From Chlorophyllum brunneum (lineage: Eukaryota > Basidiomycota > Agaricomycetes > Agaricales > Agaricaceae): a stretch of 64,000 nt of DNA. Positions 1 through 11,826 of the stretch are shown one piece after another. Made by a program: the position numbers and the translations under genes. Position 1 is the stretch's first letter. Each line of letters begins with the position of its first letter. The DNA lies in contig OY756141.1 in assembly GCA_963576785.1 (NCBI GenBank), forward strand, positions 2,852,001 to 2,916,000, read 5' to 3'. Under the pieces are notes generated by a model. The model ran no database searches, was not told where the DNA came from, and saw only the letters and a program-made list of their open reading frames with translations.

Positions 1-700
1 GTCAGTTGTACTATATTTTTCCACACTTCTCGGATTTGCTACGGGAACTCTCAAGAATGTCCGTGCACTGCTTTCAAAGCAATGGCCAAATGGTCCCTTC
101 GCCCCGGAACCCGAGAGGAAGGGATTCCGACATTTCATACATAGTACAGGAATAGGAGGGGGGTTGATTGGTTCCCTTGTAGTAGCGACACGCCCAACAT
201 AGTAAGATGTCAAATGACTGTTGTGAACATATTATCAGAATATAGTTCCCCAGTGTCCGAAGTCGAAGTTGCTGTTACTTACTGACATCAAGCGATCGGT
301 GGACATTGAATTATTTGGCACGGTTCAAACCGATGCTTCGGAGATCTGGTATCTGGATGTACTTTGGTAACTGGTATGTCCGTTGATACATTTCAAACCT
401 AATGATCCATCCATCCCCCCTCCCCACATATCAAGTCCCCACATACTGAGCCCGCTGATCAGCACACTCTATCAACGCAGTCTGTGGACACGGGACACCC
501 CGGACTACCTCTAAAGCTCGGGAAAATCGCCGTCAGAAGCATTCAACACTACTTGGCTTTTCTTTCCCCATTTCAAAACACTCGGCCTTGGGTTTGTAAT
601 TATTCGGGGCACGTTTCCACCCATCTACGCGTACTAAGTATTACCGCATGTACATAGTATAAGGACTTCTTCTCTGGACCCTTGTGCCTACCTTGTGAAT
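1..700. other. Intergenic, no gene recognised
   Basis: No open frame with recognisable protein content or a consistent splice pattern was found on either strand. The stretch from about 410 to 600 is pyrimidine-rich on the plus strand and could be the promoter of the small candidate gene that starts at 701. Part of it could also be the untranslated end of a gene outside the window. Confidence 0.4.
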
Positions 701-965
701 ATGTCTTTAGCCGAAGCGTACGCAGAAGCTGGTTATTTTAACCCCACGCCTCGATCGAAGTTGGCCGGTCTTGGTCATGCTCGTAAGCTCGTCTGGTACT
801 TTCCACCATCGGACTCGGAGGTAATAGCACATTCCAGATTAATCTCGAAAACACTGGAAATCGAGTCCAAGTCGCACTCATCAGAAGGCTCTGACCTATG
901 TAAATATGCTGTTCACACTTGCGGGTGGTGCTGTCTATCGTGTCTGCAATCTCATTCATCATTAG
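701..965 (+). CDS. Candidate 66-residue two-exon protein, unknown
   Basis: I do not recognise this protein. An ATG at 701 opens 40 codons to 820, where GTAATA can act as a donor. Splicing to the CAG at 882-884 continues in phase for 26 codons to TAG at 963-965. The product starts MSLAEAYAEAGYFNPTPRS and has a hydrophobic stretch (VNMLFTLAGGAVYR) near its C-terminus, so it could be a small membrane or organellar protein. An upstream in-frame GTG at 695 is an unlikely start. Support is only the splice fit and a sensible composition; without homologues it could be chance. It lies alone in a gene-poor 4.4 kb. Confidence 0.33.
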
Positions 966-3900
966 GTGGCAGAGAAGCTGGTTCAGCCGTTAGTATGATG
1001 CCACTCTGGATCTTCCTCCTTGTCGGAGAGTTGAACGCAACCATTCACATCTTTCGTATTTTTATCCCAACGGCATGCTACCGTGCGTGTACATATGGGG
1101 GAATTTCATGCTTCCCATACCTGGAGGGTTGACCAGACATCATGATGCGAAGATCGTTATGATCAGACAACAAGCTGTTATATCATGGCTGTCGCTCTGC
1201 CCCTATTGATCATTCCAATCTCATCGGTCATACAGGGGTGGCCATCATATATTACGATCAATCGGCGTATCGCTTCCAGGGAATAGCTTTCGCCAAGATT
1301 AATCATCTGCTCCCACTTACCATAGTGATATTGTACTTTTACTCCTCCCCCGGCTTCAAATAGGAACAATCCCTAACACAACTGCGAGAATTTTTTAAAG
1401 TTCACAAAAGCAAGCCTTCGCTTCGGAATCTAATTTATTTATTTTTCGGATATTATCAGGGTTACATATCAACAAAAACTCTTTCGCAAATGGCCGAACA
1501 AACCAGAAAATATGTCCCCATTCAGTAAAATCAACCTCTTTTTTTTTTTTAGGACTTCTCACGTTTCAAATCACCGTTAGAACCCACAACGCACATGCGT
1601 CGCGCCGGGCTGCGCTTGGGTGGCCCTTGATTCAGGGTTCTGTTCGGCTGAAAGTCAAAAAACTCGCTTATCCAGCTTCGGCCAGTTTTCAAAGCTGACA
1701 ACACCACTTTTGTCTCCGAGAAACACCCTGGATGGGAACCTCGGTATGTGTTTCCAAAAAAAAATTGAATCGGGCTAGATAATAGATTTCCCGGCAGCGT
1801 GAGGTTGGTAATGATGATAGGAACAGCTTGAGTACTTGAGTGTTGATAAGTAGTAGCAGTCGGTTATAATCAAGATACAGCAAGGTGTGGTGATAGGAGG
1901 TTTTCATCTTATCACGCCACACAATGTGCTCTGGCGTTGTACGTATATTACATATCGCTCGGGGGGTGAAGACTTGCGATAAGTTTGGCCGCGATTTGGG
2001 GAATACATCAATGTTATCGTAACTTCAAGCTTCGAGGCTTGCACATCATCTTTTGATCACGGACTCCAAGGTCCGTTACGACGTAGGATCACAGCATTAA
2101 ATGGGGACAATTGCCTCACTACAGCATGCACTGAAACTTCCAATGGCTTGACAGACCGCTTTAAGGTCGGAGTTACTTCGAACAAAGTTGTCAAGATGTC
2201 CTCTCCGTTCAAGATATGATAAGACGTGCGATGATTTTAGGCAATCTCGAGTGTATCTGAAGATAGGCACTTAATGGAAGGACAGGCGGCGATAGGGCTT
2301 GTAGGAAGGCATGATGACGACTAGGAAAGATCATCACTCCTGATTCTCATAATCTCGAGTCGTGTCGTTGCCTCAAGGAGTGGTTCCGTACCACACATGA
2401 CTTCGGGAGACTTGGAAAAGCGTCGGAACAGAGAGAGCAGCCGGGGTCAGAGGGGCGAGAACCAGAAAGCTCGAACCATCCGCCGTAGGCCATTGTGAGG
2501 TGACCGAAGCAGAAGCTACCCATCTAGCTTCTAGCTTCTAGCAACCTGATTCCTTTGTATCTGAGCTATCTTTACCGCTGCCCCCCAAATTCACGTCTTG
2601 ACGACCCTCAAAGACTGCAATATAAAGGACTTACATCCGTAGCCATACTTGGTTCGAGTATTTTTAGCCGAGCCATTTTTAGCCTCCTGCTCTAGCAACC
2701 AATGCTCCTCCTACTCAGCCTCACCTTCGCACCACTCACACTATTCGGTAATTACCCTGGAGTGTCAAGGTTACACTTTAAATGAAAATATCACTGTTGC
2801 ATTTTCGACTAGCTTCCTAACGAAGCCATCCATGATCGAACCTGGTGTTCTGGCGTTGGCACTCGTGGCTCTTCACTCATCGGGGCGTTATGGCACAGGG
2901 CTAGTATTTATAACAAGGTAGACTGCTAATAATAGGGCTCACAATGCCTCGAGATACTGGCAATATGCTTTCCCCCGAACACCCCGTTACTCAAGGTTGT
3001 TCAGCCTACCTTCCGCATTGTAGAGGCTTCTAGCTCCATGGAATCCGCGCTTAGGCTACCTACTTAACCCAACTGACAATTATGTGTATCCCTTCATCGG
3101 CTACCACACCCCGGCCTAAAACCGCCTTCAATTGAGTTTTATTTTTGAACCTTTCTTCATCCGTTCGTGGCATTGGCCTCTCCTTCCGAGAGCCCGAATT
3201 CTAGGTCTTCTCCTGCACTCTTGAAGGTGTAAATTGATAATGTGTTTTACGTCACGTCGATACTTCCTCGAAGGTTCTGGGTTCTTGAGGGCTGGAGCTC
3301 GCTTGACGTAGTGCCACCACAAAGGAAGAAGATGGTGGCGAACGACGATCCAGTCGGGTCCACAGTGACTCAATTTGGTAAAGGAGCTTGGAGTTCGACG
3401 CCTCATTGCACCAGCAGTCAGTTAACTGATGACCAGTTGAATACTCGTATTGTGGAACATCTAGTTCGGTGCTCCATCCTAATAGGGCGTCATCGATTGC
3501 TTCTCCAATGCTGCAGTCGCATGATAGTCGCTAGACGCGCGACTAATTCAAGAATCCATCTCGGATGCTGTCTGGGAACAATGCACCCACGGACCGGTTC
3601 CGTTCCACAGACGTCATAGGTGCATTGCCTGGGCGAATCTTCTCCTCATTCTTCGAGTTGCGTCTTCCGCTCTTCCTTCAATATCATCCAAGAGGTTTGG
3701 AATTTCGTGTCCGAGTGCTTTGTCGTGTATCGGATTTTAATTCGGAGGATTACTAATTGAAGTTCTGCCATGGCGATAACTCCCACACACACGGAAAGTC
3801 AATCCGTTGTAAATGTGACATTTTGTGCCAACTTAACTCCCTCCAGTCTGTACGTCCTCCCTTGTTCGTTCGCCACCTCAGCTGGAATCACTATTCGAAA

Positions 3901-4406
3901 ACTTTCTGTGTCCCGACTTGAGCGTGGAAATACGAACATCCATTGATCCTGCTTCGTGGGCAATCACATCTTTGTGGCTTTAGTCTGACTGAACTTAACC
4001 TTCTCTCGTCCCTTCAGAGTTTCAAGTTTCATGTGTGAAGTACCAGAACCCGAGCTTAGTGAACTTGTGAATCCATATCGGAAATTGCCCTGTCGGGACC
4101 GGCACCACTCATGAAAAGAAGTTTGCAAAGTGTGGACCCCAGGACACTGCAACGGGGGGTATCACATACGCTGCAACGTTTTCTCATCTATGGGAAGATG
4201 CCACATTGCTGAATCCGAACTTATACCTTCTGATGAGCTCGCCCTATGAATTCTAGGGGAATATAATTGGTTGGGTTTGAATTATTTTGTCAGCCTGCAT
4301 GCCGGAGAAACTATTCGGGACTCCTTGCTGCTCAATATGGTCAATTTGTCGAAGAAATAACCCCCAAATGAGTTGAGCGCTGAGATTCTAGTTTGAAAGC
4401 ACAAGT
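966..4406. other. Long gene-poor stretch
   Basis: No protein family could be recognised here. Open frames such as 3242-3619 (+), 3128-3406 (-) and 2649-2921 (+) have the uneven composition of chance frames and no good splice partners. There is a T run near 1540-1551 and three direct copies of a seven-base unit (agcttct) near 2525-2545. No terminal repeats, transposase or reverse transcriptase motifs were seen. Confidence 0.4.
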
Positions 4407-5166
4407 CTACAACTCTCCGCACGCGATCGAATCAATGCCTTCAGCCTCTGCCCCGGATGCTCCTCCATCAATATCCATGTGCACTCTCTCCGCCTCGTTT
4501 CCCGTAATATTCATCCGCGCCCGCCGCTTCTTCTCCGCCATGACGAAGGAGAGAATAATAAGCTCGATGTCAATCATACAAGGGTGTATACGCAACGCGC
4601 ATTTTCGTTGGCCAGCGAACACACCCTCTTGTGAAGACCATCGAACCTGCTGAGCTATCTCGTCTCCCGTGGTACAGCTCGTCAGCTGCAGACATCGAAA
4701 GGGTGAGTGCCTTCGGGGAGCGAGGAAATAGACACACAGTCCACCCCAGGCTTCTCTGATATTTCCAGCGATACTCAGCTCCGTCGTTTCCCATGAAATA
4801 CCTGGACCTGGACCCCGGAGATTGAGGATTTGGGATTTACGGTCGTGACATCATCAGAAGAATGGAACACACGTACGATGCGCTGAACCTTCCCTTCCGA
4901 TACAGAAATTTACTTGCATCAACACCTTGTCCATCCTGATTTGGGGTCATCGTACCCAAGAGCGTACTTTGCACTATAGTCGTCTTCTTCCCCTTCCCCG
5001 ACTGTACTTTGGCAAGAAGACCGGCCTCGAGCGTTTCAGAAGGCCGCTGGAGATATGTCACCGAGCCTGAGGACGATTTCATCGTCGTCACTCGAAAGTG
5101 TGCGACGCCATTGGCTGACATCAACGTCGTGTTCTCCGGGTCGTCTGGAGTGAGGTACAGGTCCAT
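4407..5166 (-). CDS. DUF6593 domain protein
   Basis: A small fungal protein of the DUF6593 family, of unknown function. Three exons: 5166-4877, 4801-4738 and 4685-4407, joined in phase to 210 residues. The family signature is clear: MDLYLTPDDPENTTL at the N-terminus, then FLYRKGRF, then YFMGNDGAEYRWK created exactly by the first splice junction, and a C-terminal strand ending IILSFVMAEKKRRARM. The tail is acidic and Gly/Ala-rich. An in-frame ATG at 5226 would add 20 residues, but 5166 fits the family start. It is followed on the same strand by the 3' end of SCAP, so the two are tandem and independent. Family assignment comes from remembered motif patterns; function is not inferred. Confidence 0.75.
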
Positions 5167-5488
5167 TGGAAGGCTAGTTTTAAGGAGGTGAATAGGTCGG
5201 GTGATTGGCGGAACGAGATACGTCATGGATTTTATGAATTTTGGATTGGTCTCGACACGGGCTAAATGAACTTTCAGGATAGGAGTGCCACAACTATCCA
5301 GATCCGGAAGATGTAACGAAAAGTTGTTGGGCCTGACATAGACAAATTACAAGGTGACAATTGCAAACTAAACAACATAGGGGTTTTCCAGAAGAATTTA
5401 TACAACTATATTGTATCCAAGAATATGGGAAATACAAGCAAAATTTGACCATCTATTCCAAAACAAAGATCCCGTATAAATTAGCCAT
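5167..5488. other. Spacer between SCAP and DUF6593 gene
   Basis: Upstream region of the minus-strand DUF6593 gene and downstream region of SCAP. It is AT-rich from about 5330 to 5480. No clear TATA box or other element was recognised. Confidence 0.4.
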
Positions 5489-8400
5489 TTAATAATGGAA
5501 TACACCAATGGTATTGCCGAAACCAGCCAATGCATAAGAAGAAGCGATATGAAGAGGTGCTACACGAGTGAATGGAAGGCGGGAGACTGAGTCGACCGAG
5601 GACGTCGTGCTTGTCGGTGTGGGGGGTCCTGTGCTGTCTTCCTCTGGGGGTTTGAGCGCCAGAGCTATCAATGTTGAACTTCGTATTCGCGAAAAAGCAG
5701 GATCAAACGTCCAGAGTTCCCATCGTTCCAGCGTTGCGTTGGTAAGCCCATGAGCCGAGCTGTAACCTTTGGGACTCGCCTTTGTCCCGCCCTGCGTCTT
5801 CCCCTGTGACCGTGGTTTACGCCGTATGCCCACATACTCCCGGCCCGCTACGTCCCATCCACCTCTCTCGCATGTAATCTCCGTCACAGGGGTTGCAATT
5901 GCATTTCTCCAGAATGAAGGAGGGGAATGCATAGGGGTACTTGCACCGTCCAATGGACTTAGCAGATGCCCACCACCATCGTGATCTTCACCAGGAAATG
6001 GGACAGTTAGCAACTCTGAGGATCTTCTCCCCGTGTCCTTCTCTGACACTCTTCTTTGATGGACGCCATGCCCAGACACTGGGAACGCAGATGTCTCAAA
6101 GGCGGTCGCTAATCGCGCCCTCGGTATTCTGGGGGACCCCATCTGCGATGAAGTTCCACTGTTGCTTCTGGAGCGTCGGCCTAGATGGTCAGATGACGAT
6201 GCGTGCTTTAGCTGTGTCCTCGTGCACGAGCATCGTCTGGTCTGGTCTTTGAGATACAACTTGAAGAATCGTACGATGTAGTCGATCGAAAACGCGATCG
6301 AGATGCTTTCGAGCGGAAGCTGTCCGCAGTAATGACATGTCTTGCACAGGACTGGGGAAATACGAAGGTGGCTGACGCGTCCGTGAGCTTCCCCAAGAAC
6401 GGAGATGCATTCGCTTGTGCAGGCGTCCCATAAAGAAACGATACCAGATTCGGTCGCAGTAACAATAACTAGCCGTGTCGTTCCACTGAGCTCTGATCGA
6501 CATGCATGTACATGCGACACGAGATCATTTTGCGTTCCAGGTCGGATGTGATAATTGGGTAGGATGATAGGAAGTGTGTCTCCGGTTTCAACAAGCTCCA
6601 AAGATCCGTCACTGAAGGAAAATGCTACAAGGAGTTGGTTTTCAGGAGCTACGCGGACTAGAGAGACATTTGAAACGGGTAAGTTCTGTGTCGGTGTTAT
6701 GTAGCTGATAGTCGCAAATTCGTTCATCATCCATTTGGCAGTGACTCCATTCTCGAAGGTGGCCACAAGGGTCATGAGATCCTCAGAGTCCGAATCGGGT
6801 GAGCTTGGCTCCGAATGCGAAGTTATGCGATTACTGAGCGTTGTCCGTGGTATTGGCTTCCCGAACTGTAAGTCGGTAACTCCAGCAGAGGAGTTCTCGA
6901 GCGAGAGGTGGGTGAAAGGAGTAATAGTCATCTTATCAATCTTCCACACGGCAATTACGCCTGTCCCCGTTCCAACAGCAAAACGTTCTCCGTTCTCTTG
7001 CACCGTAACGCTACTCAAGGTCGGACTAGCGTGTGAGCTGCTGGCGGCGCGCAAGAGCAGGTTCGTAGCATCGATGGATGTATGCGTCTGAGTCACGAGG
7101 TTCCAAATAGTGATTTCGTTGTGGAGTCCCACAGATACTATGATGTGGCCATCCCGACTCGAGGCAATCAGTTCGACATCACTCGAAAATGCACGAGGTA
7201 GAGTCGAGAAGGAAAATTCGCCCTCAAGAGATTGAGCGCTCTCCTCGATAGAATCCGGACCTGCATGCTGTTGTTGCGCCTCGAGGAGCTCTGCGTTCTT
7301 GAGAAGGTAGAGAAGTAGAAGCCATAGTAGACCCGTGGTTACTGCAATAGGGAGCACCATAATCTTGAGAAGCCATACCGCCAAACGAAATGTTGGCCAG
7401 ACTTGAGTTCGATGGGTGCGGTTAGTCTGGGGTGATGAATTATCGGGAACGAGAGTAACGACAAGAGGTTGTTCAATCCGTAAGTGGAGCACATTCGTTT
7501 CCAGTTTTTCGGGAACTAAAGTTTTCCAGATCTGCCAGTCCGGTGACGAACTGTCAGTTGCTCCTTCAACTGGTGGTTTAGACTGGTTACGGGCGGCGAC
7601 TCGTAAAGGTGTTGGAGATTTTGTGCGTGATCCGCTGATATTTGTTGAGTACGTGGTATAATAGAGCGTTGCTGTGACCGCAAGTAACTATAAAGGAGTT
7701 CAGCAATTGTGATTTATGTCAATGGCTGCACACGTACCAATAATAAGCTGATGTTGGTCGCTGCGCGACCTTTTATTAGCCTTTTCAGGACATACCCAAC
7801 CCTAGCCCATCCCGAACGAGGTTGCTTGGAACTGCTAGAATCCTTTCGCACTAGTGAGGGTGCCAGACTCGTATCACGTTGTAACAATTCTTCGAGCTGA
7901 GGACGATGAATATGAATACGATCATATTAGTAATGTAGCATAAGAACCCACTTACTTCCAAGCGTTGTATATCTATAGATAGAACAGCCATGAAGAATGT
8001 ATGGGCAAGGAACCAATGCGCGACGAGGACAACGATAGCAAAAACACAGAATTGACGAACTGCTCCGGTCCCTGCGATAGCGATGATTCCGAGGATCCAG
8101 TTGTAACATACGACTTTGAGGGTATTCGACGTTCCTGCATGACTGAGACCTTCTGCTATCCTTTGTTTGACGGACAAAGTGACAGATGTTCTCCCGACAG
8201 CGTCAACCTGCGGATGTGATGCCATGAATATGTATTTTTGACACTTCTGGGGGGGGGGAAATCGCACCAAATTGAACATGTTCTCAGCGCCGACAAATGC
8301 AATGACGATGGGTAATAATTCCCTGAGAGATATGAATCAGTTAGTCACCAACATAGGTTTCTCTGCACCCGTACCAGGGGACCAAAGTTACTTGAAATCC

Positions 8401-9527
8401 AACAAGCGCACATACGCTCAGACTTGTGATGGTACTGACTGTGATTTCGACCAGAGCGGTAAAAGTCACGCCCAAGCGGTCATGTAGCGCGTCCATCCGT
8501 CTCATGGACCAAGCAACGTAGGCAAAGAATCCGAAGTAGGCAAAGTACAAGAACGCTGACAGGGCTGTCCATCCTTTGTATCGTGAGCGGTTGACATCGT
8601 ACTATGAATAGAGGTTGGTATGGAGCCTAGCATGAGAATTTGAGGCTTACCTCTAGAGCGATGATGGTAGGGGGATGGCGTTGCCCGTCTACTTTTGCGA
8701 TACCCGATGCCACGGAAATCACAGCCTCTTCCCACTGCTGATGGCCTGTGTTGTCAATGCAGTTTTTGTCCGGGAAGAAATAAGTGACTGCAAGATAGTT
8801 GGCGTAATCGTACTTTGAGCCCGTTACATGCTCATCAGATCCTCGGCCTCCTAAAACCATGTCGGGAGTGATCAAGACACCGGAAATAGTTGTGTTTTTC
8901 GTGTAGCTGAGAGCATCTAATATGTTCGTATCGGAGAGTAGTGTGTTCTTGTCATAGTTCCAGAATGCGAGGGGCGAAATGACAAAACAAGTTCCGTCTG
9001 CACGCTTGAGGCAAGGGGATGAACGAGATGACAGGGCATGTTCTAGCTGTCGTTCTAGATCTAGAGTTGAAAGCAGGATACGGTGATTGAGAGCATTGTC
9101 GTCGTCTTCGACTGGTGTTTGAATCAAGATACGTTCAACCCGTAGAGTGCGACTGACCCCGCAGGTTGCAATGGAGACGGAGTCCCCACGTTTACGCAGA
9201 GAGTCGTATCCTGCCCATACGTCGACCAGGTCCTTCGGTGCACTGAGTCCGGATGTGGGGTGGGAGGTAAATGCGTCGATGACGGAGAGAGATTGGGGTT
9301 GGGAGGATGAATATAGGGCGAGAGCAGGATAGAAGAGGGATGTAATGACGACGCAAGATATTAGAATGACACGGATTTGGTGCGTGGCACAATGTCTACG
9401 AATTGAGGATGAGCCCGCCGGGTATGAGCAAGGGGAGGGGTCGATGTACTCACAAACCAAATTGGAGAAAGAAACGCTGGCAGAGAAGACGTGCTGATTG
9501 GAGCAGAGATGCAGCATATCCAAGCAT
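5489..9527 (-). CDS. SCAP: SCAP, sterol-sensing SREBP chaperone
   Basis: SREBP cleavage-activating protein escorts the SREBP transcription factor between ER and Golgi in response to sterols (family knowledge). Seven exons: 9527-9454, 9395-8651, 8601-8375, 8322-8268, 8207-7956, 7896-7738 and 7687-5489, giving 1236 residues. A first membrane segment (about residues 32-52) is followed by a long luminal loop. The sterol-sensing domain spans about 285-455, with the motif TLVPWELLPIVIAFVGAENM and later TSVTLSVKQRIAEGLSHAG. Two more membrane segments (TNISLLLLLAVTA and LKIMVLPIAVTTGLLWLLLL) lead into a C-terminal WD40 region with a Cys pair region CKTCHYCGQLPLES. The intron at 8267-8208 is 60 bases long and stop-free, so reading through it is also open (see findings). 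The gene is divergent from PDX1. Complete and intact as read. Confidence 0.92.
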
Positions 9528-9831
9528 TATTTTCCGACCTGTGATACCGGGGGTCTCGCCGAAGAAGGGCCAGGGGAGGGGAGGAGTGGTGGGTCGAGAG
9601 AGACGGAGGGATTTGGTTTTATAGGGAGACTTGAGACGGGGGGGATATGGGATGAGGTCAACACAGCTGACAGGCCAACATGGTAGGGCCCGGAAGTGAG
9701 AGGGCGGTAGGCGCGAGGAATGCTGAGGACTCTCCACATCCCAATTTCCACTGCCGCCCGTTCTCTGCCCACGTGCAGCATCACGTGCATCGAATTAGCA
9801 CAGGCGGTTGAGGAGTGCCTCTACTCCAACC
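9528..9831. promoter_or_regulatory. Shared divergent promoter, SCAP / PDX1
   Basis: These 304 bases separate the SCAP start (minus) from the PDX1 start (plus), so they must hold the core promoters of both unless transcription starts inside genes. A palindromic CACGTG occurs twice (near 9770 and 9782), an E-box type site that basic helix-loop-helix factors, including the SREBP class, can bind. That function is inference. No TATA box was seen. Confidence 0.5.
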
Positions 9832-11045
9832 ATGGCTGCCATTCACACTCTGGGAGCCGTCACCTCAGCTGCCAGAAGGTCGGCAGCAACATCCTCCCGG
9901 CGCAGTATGTTTTCCCCCCTCTACAGATTCCTAACAGTTCGATAATTCTTACTGAGCAGTGCTGCACCAGACCGGCGCCCGCGCAGTGGTTTCTAGTTTT
10001 CGGATGCCAGCAATGTCCCCGACTATGACGGAGGGTGGGATTGCATCATGGAAAAAGAAAGAAGGTGAGGCCTTCTCGGCTGGAGATGTCCTCCTGGAAA
10101 TTGTATGCATCGTGCCATTTACAATTCAAACTTGTCGAGTTATTAATGGTTTTACTCCGGTCAGGAAACGGACAAGGCCACTATTGATGTCGAGGCTCAA
10201 GATGATGGTGTACTTGGAAAAATTATTGTACGTGTTTCAATGATATTCGATTGCACCACCAAATTCAACGTCCTTGTCTTTAGCTTCCTGATGGCTCGAA
10301 GAACGTGCCAATAGGAAATGTCATTGCTCTTTTAGCAGAGGAGGGTGATGATATCTCAAATCTCGAGCCACCCAAGGAAGAGCCTTCCCAAAATGCTGGT
10401 TCGCCCACATCATCAACCCCCGGTCCTCCCAAACCCCAGGAAACCCAAACCACTCCACCTACCCAACACGGCCCTCCACCTTCACATACACGTCCTCTCT
10501 TCCCTTCTGTTTCTCGTCTTATCCTGGAGTATGGTATCACAAATCTTGACGCGATCCAAGGAACTGGAGTACGCGGAATGCTAACCAAGGGTGATATTTT
10601 GACCTATCTTGGCAAAGCCTCTGGCCCGAACGGCACGTACAAGCCACCCATCTCCCCCATCGAGGAGGCAAACAAGAACAGGAAGCCTGTCGAGAAAGAA
10701 CACAAAGTGCGCGTCCTTGTTGCGTGTTCACTCATCCGTGGGGACTGATGAACGCTTTTCTCTGCTTGCCTATTTAGCCCTTGGATGGACCGGCAATTCG
10801 ACGCGTGATTGTAAACTCTTGGCTGCGATCATCTTTGAAGGCAAGAAATCCTCCACCTGGTACGTACAATTTCAACCCTGGAACTCTGCTAATATTGACA
10901 CGAAACGTTAGACTTCAAGGACACCGACTTTGACTCCGTTCTCGCCGACTACCTCCCTCAGAAGCCAACCTCTCCCCCCAAGACCGACAAAACCCCTTCA
11001 AACCCTACAAAGAGCACATCACAATTCCTCGAAGGATTAATATAA
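9832..11045 (+). CDS. PDX1: Pyruvate dehydrogenase complex protein X (E3-binding)
   Basis: Protein X anchors dihydrolipoamide dehydrogenase (E3) to the mitochondrial pyruvate dehydrogenase core. Six exons (9832-9904, 9960-10102, 10165-10227, 10284-10706, 10778-10859, 10912-11045) give 305 residues. An Arg/Ser/Ala-rich leader ([11 protein letters not shown]) fits a mitochondrial presequence. The lipoyl domain follows ([15 protein letters not shown] ... [11 protein letters not shown], lipoyl-lysine about residue 76). After a Pro-rich linker comes the E3-binding domain ([20 protein letters not shown]). The protein ends after about 70 further residues with no acyltransferase domain and no HxxxD catalytic motif, which separates it from the true E2 and matches fungal PDX1. 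The reading frame is intact, so the short length is not a truncation. Confidence 0.9.
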
Positions 11046-11826
11046 TTTTACTTGCGGTGTTTTTATGCTTATTCACCTAGATGGCAATATCCGATCGGTA
11101 GACACCAGGAATTTCATTCACCTTCTGCGGACGCACCTAGATGTCTTAAGAGTTGGACTACATTGAACAACGAATTCGGACTCGTCGGTGACTTTTATCG
11201 AACACAACCAGTCAGTCAATTTTGATTGAATCATGACCTGCAGCTACAGCTACAGCTGCTCATGCCATCACCAATCTCCGTACCGCCTAAAGGCTGTACG
11301 TTTGTCGAGACCCCGCTTATTTTGACCTAAACGCTCCCATATCCTTTCATTAGAAACTCAGCCTGTTAGATTCTGAACCCCGTGTTTCATGTGTGCTGCT
11401 TCTAGCTTTCACTCATACTTCACGGTGTCGAACGATTTTTGGCCCAGACCCTAAGAAATTTTGACCCCCGAAATTTATTACGGTTGCAACGTCTCGAGGA
11501 GACTATCGTCTAGTAATACATACGAAGATAAAGAAGCCCAATCTCCGAGACCCGACTTGGATGGGAGAAGCCTTGAACCAAAGATTTAGCTAGCAAATTA
11601 ATCTATCTCAGTGCAAACTAGCTCTGACAGAAGGGAAGGGAAGACATGGTTTTCAAACCAAATGGGCTCCTTTGAGGATTCTTGTGTACCCTTCCGAGCA
11701 CGCACACAATGCCAAACAACGCGGTCCACTCTTAACGCCCGAATCATCATTGCGTTACCAGCCCTCTGCTATAACCCGCAGCGCCCTTCATAACTTATTG
11801 AAACATCAGAAGTCTAGACCACTAAT
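11046..11826. other. Intergenic between PDX1 and HAT1
   Basis: No gene recognised. It contains the 3' flank of PDX1 and the HAT1 promoter. A short tandem run of a ctacag-like unit lies near 11240-11260. Open frames at 11611-11875 have no recognisable content. Confidence 0.4.

Noticed and set aside
300..400. tRNA-like B-box (ggttcaaacc near 323-332)
   Set aside because: No matching A-box, acceptor stem or cloverleaf could be drawn around it.
1178..1369. Minus-strand 63-codon frame with an embedded GGTAAGT
   Set aside because: It could be an exon end, but no partner exon, start context or known motif was found. Not supported enough to list as a gene.
2649..3756. Open frames on both strands (2649-2921, 3242-3619, 3565-3756, 3128-3406)
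   Set aside because: Uneven composition, no splice-consistent continuation and no recognisable family. Taken as chance.
9527..9790. Longer N-terminal extensions for SCAP in open frames upstream of 9527
   Set aside because: They would run into the shared promoter and have a GC-rich, non-conserved composition. The ATG at 9527 joins in phase to HCATHQIRVILI.
9832..11045. Reading the protein X gene as a truncated dihydrolipoamide acetyltransferase (E2)
   Set aside because: The frame ends cleanly after the E3-binding domain and a short tail. This is the normal layout of fungal PDX1, so no truncation is needed.
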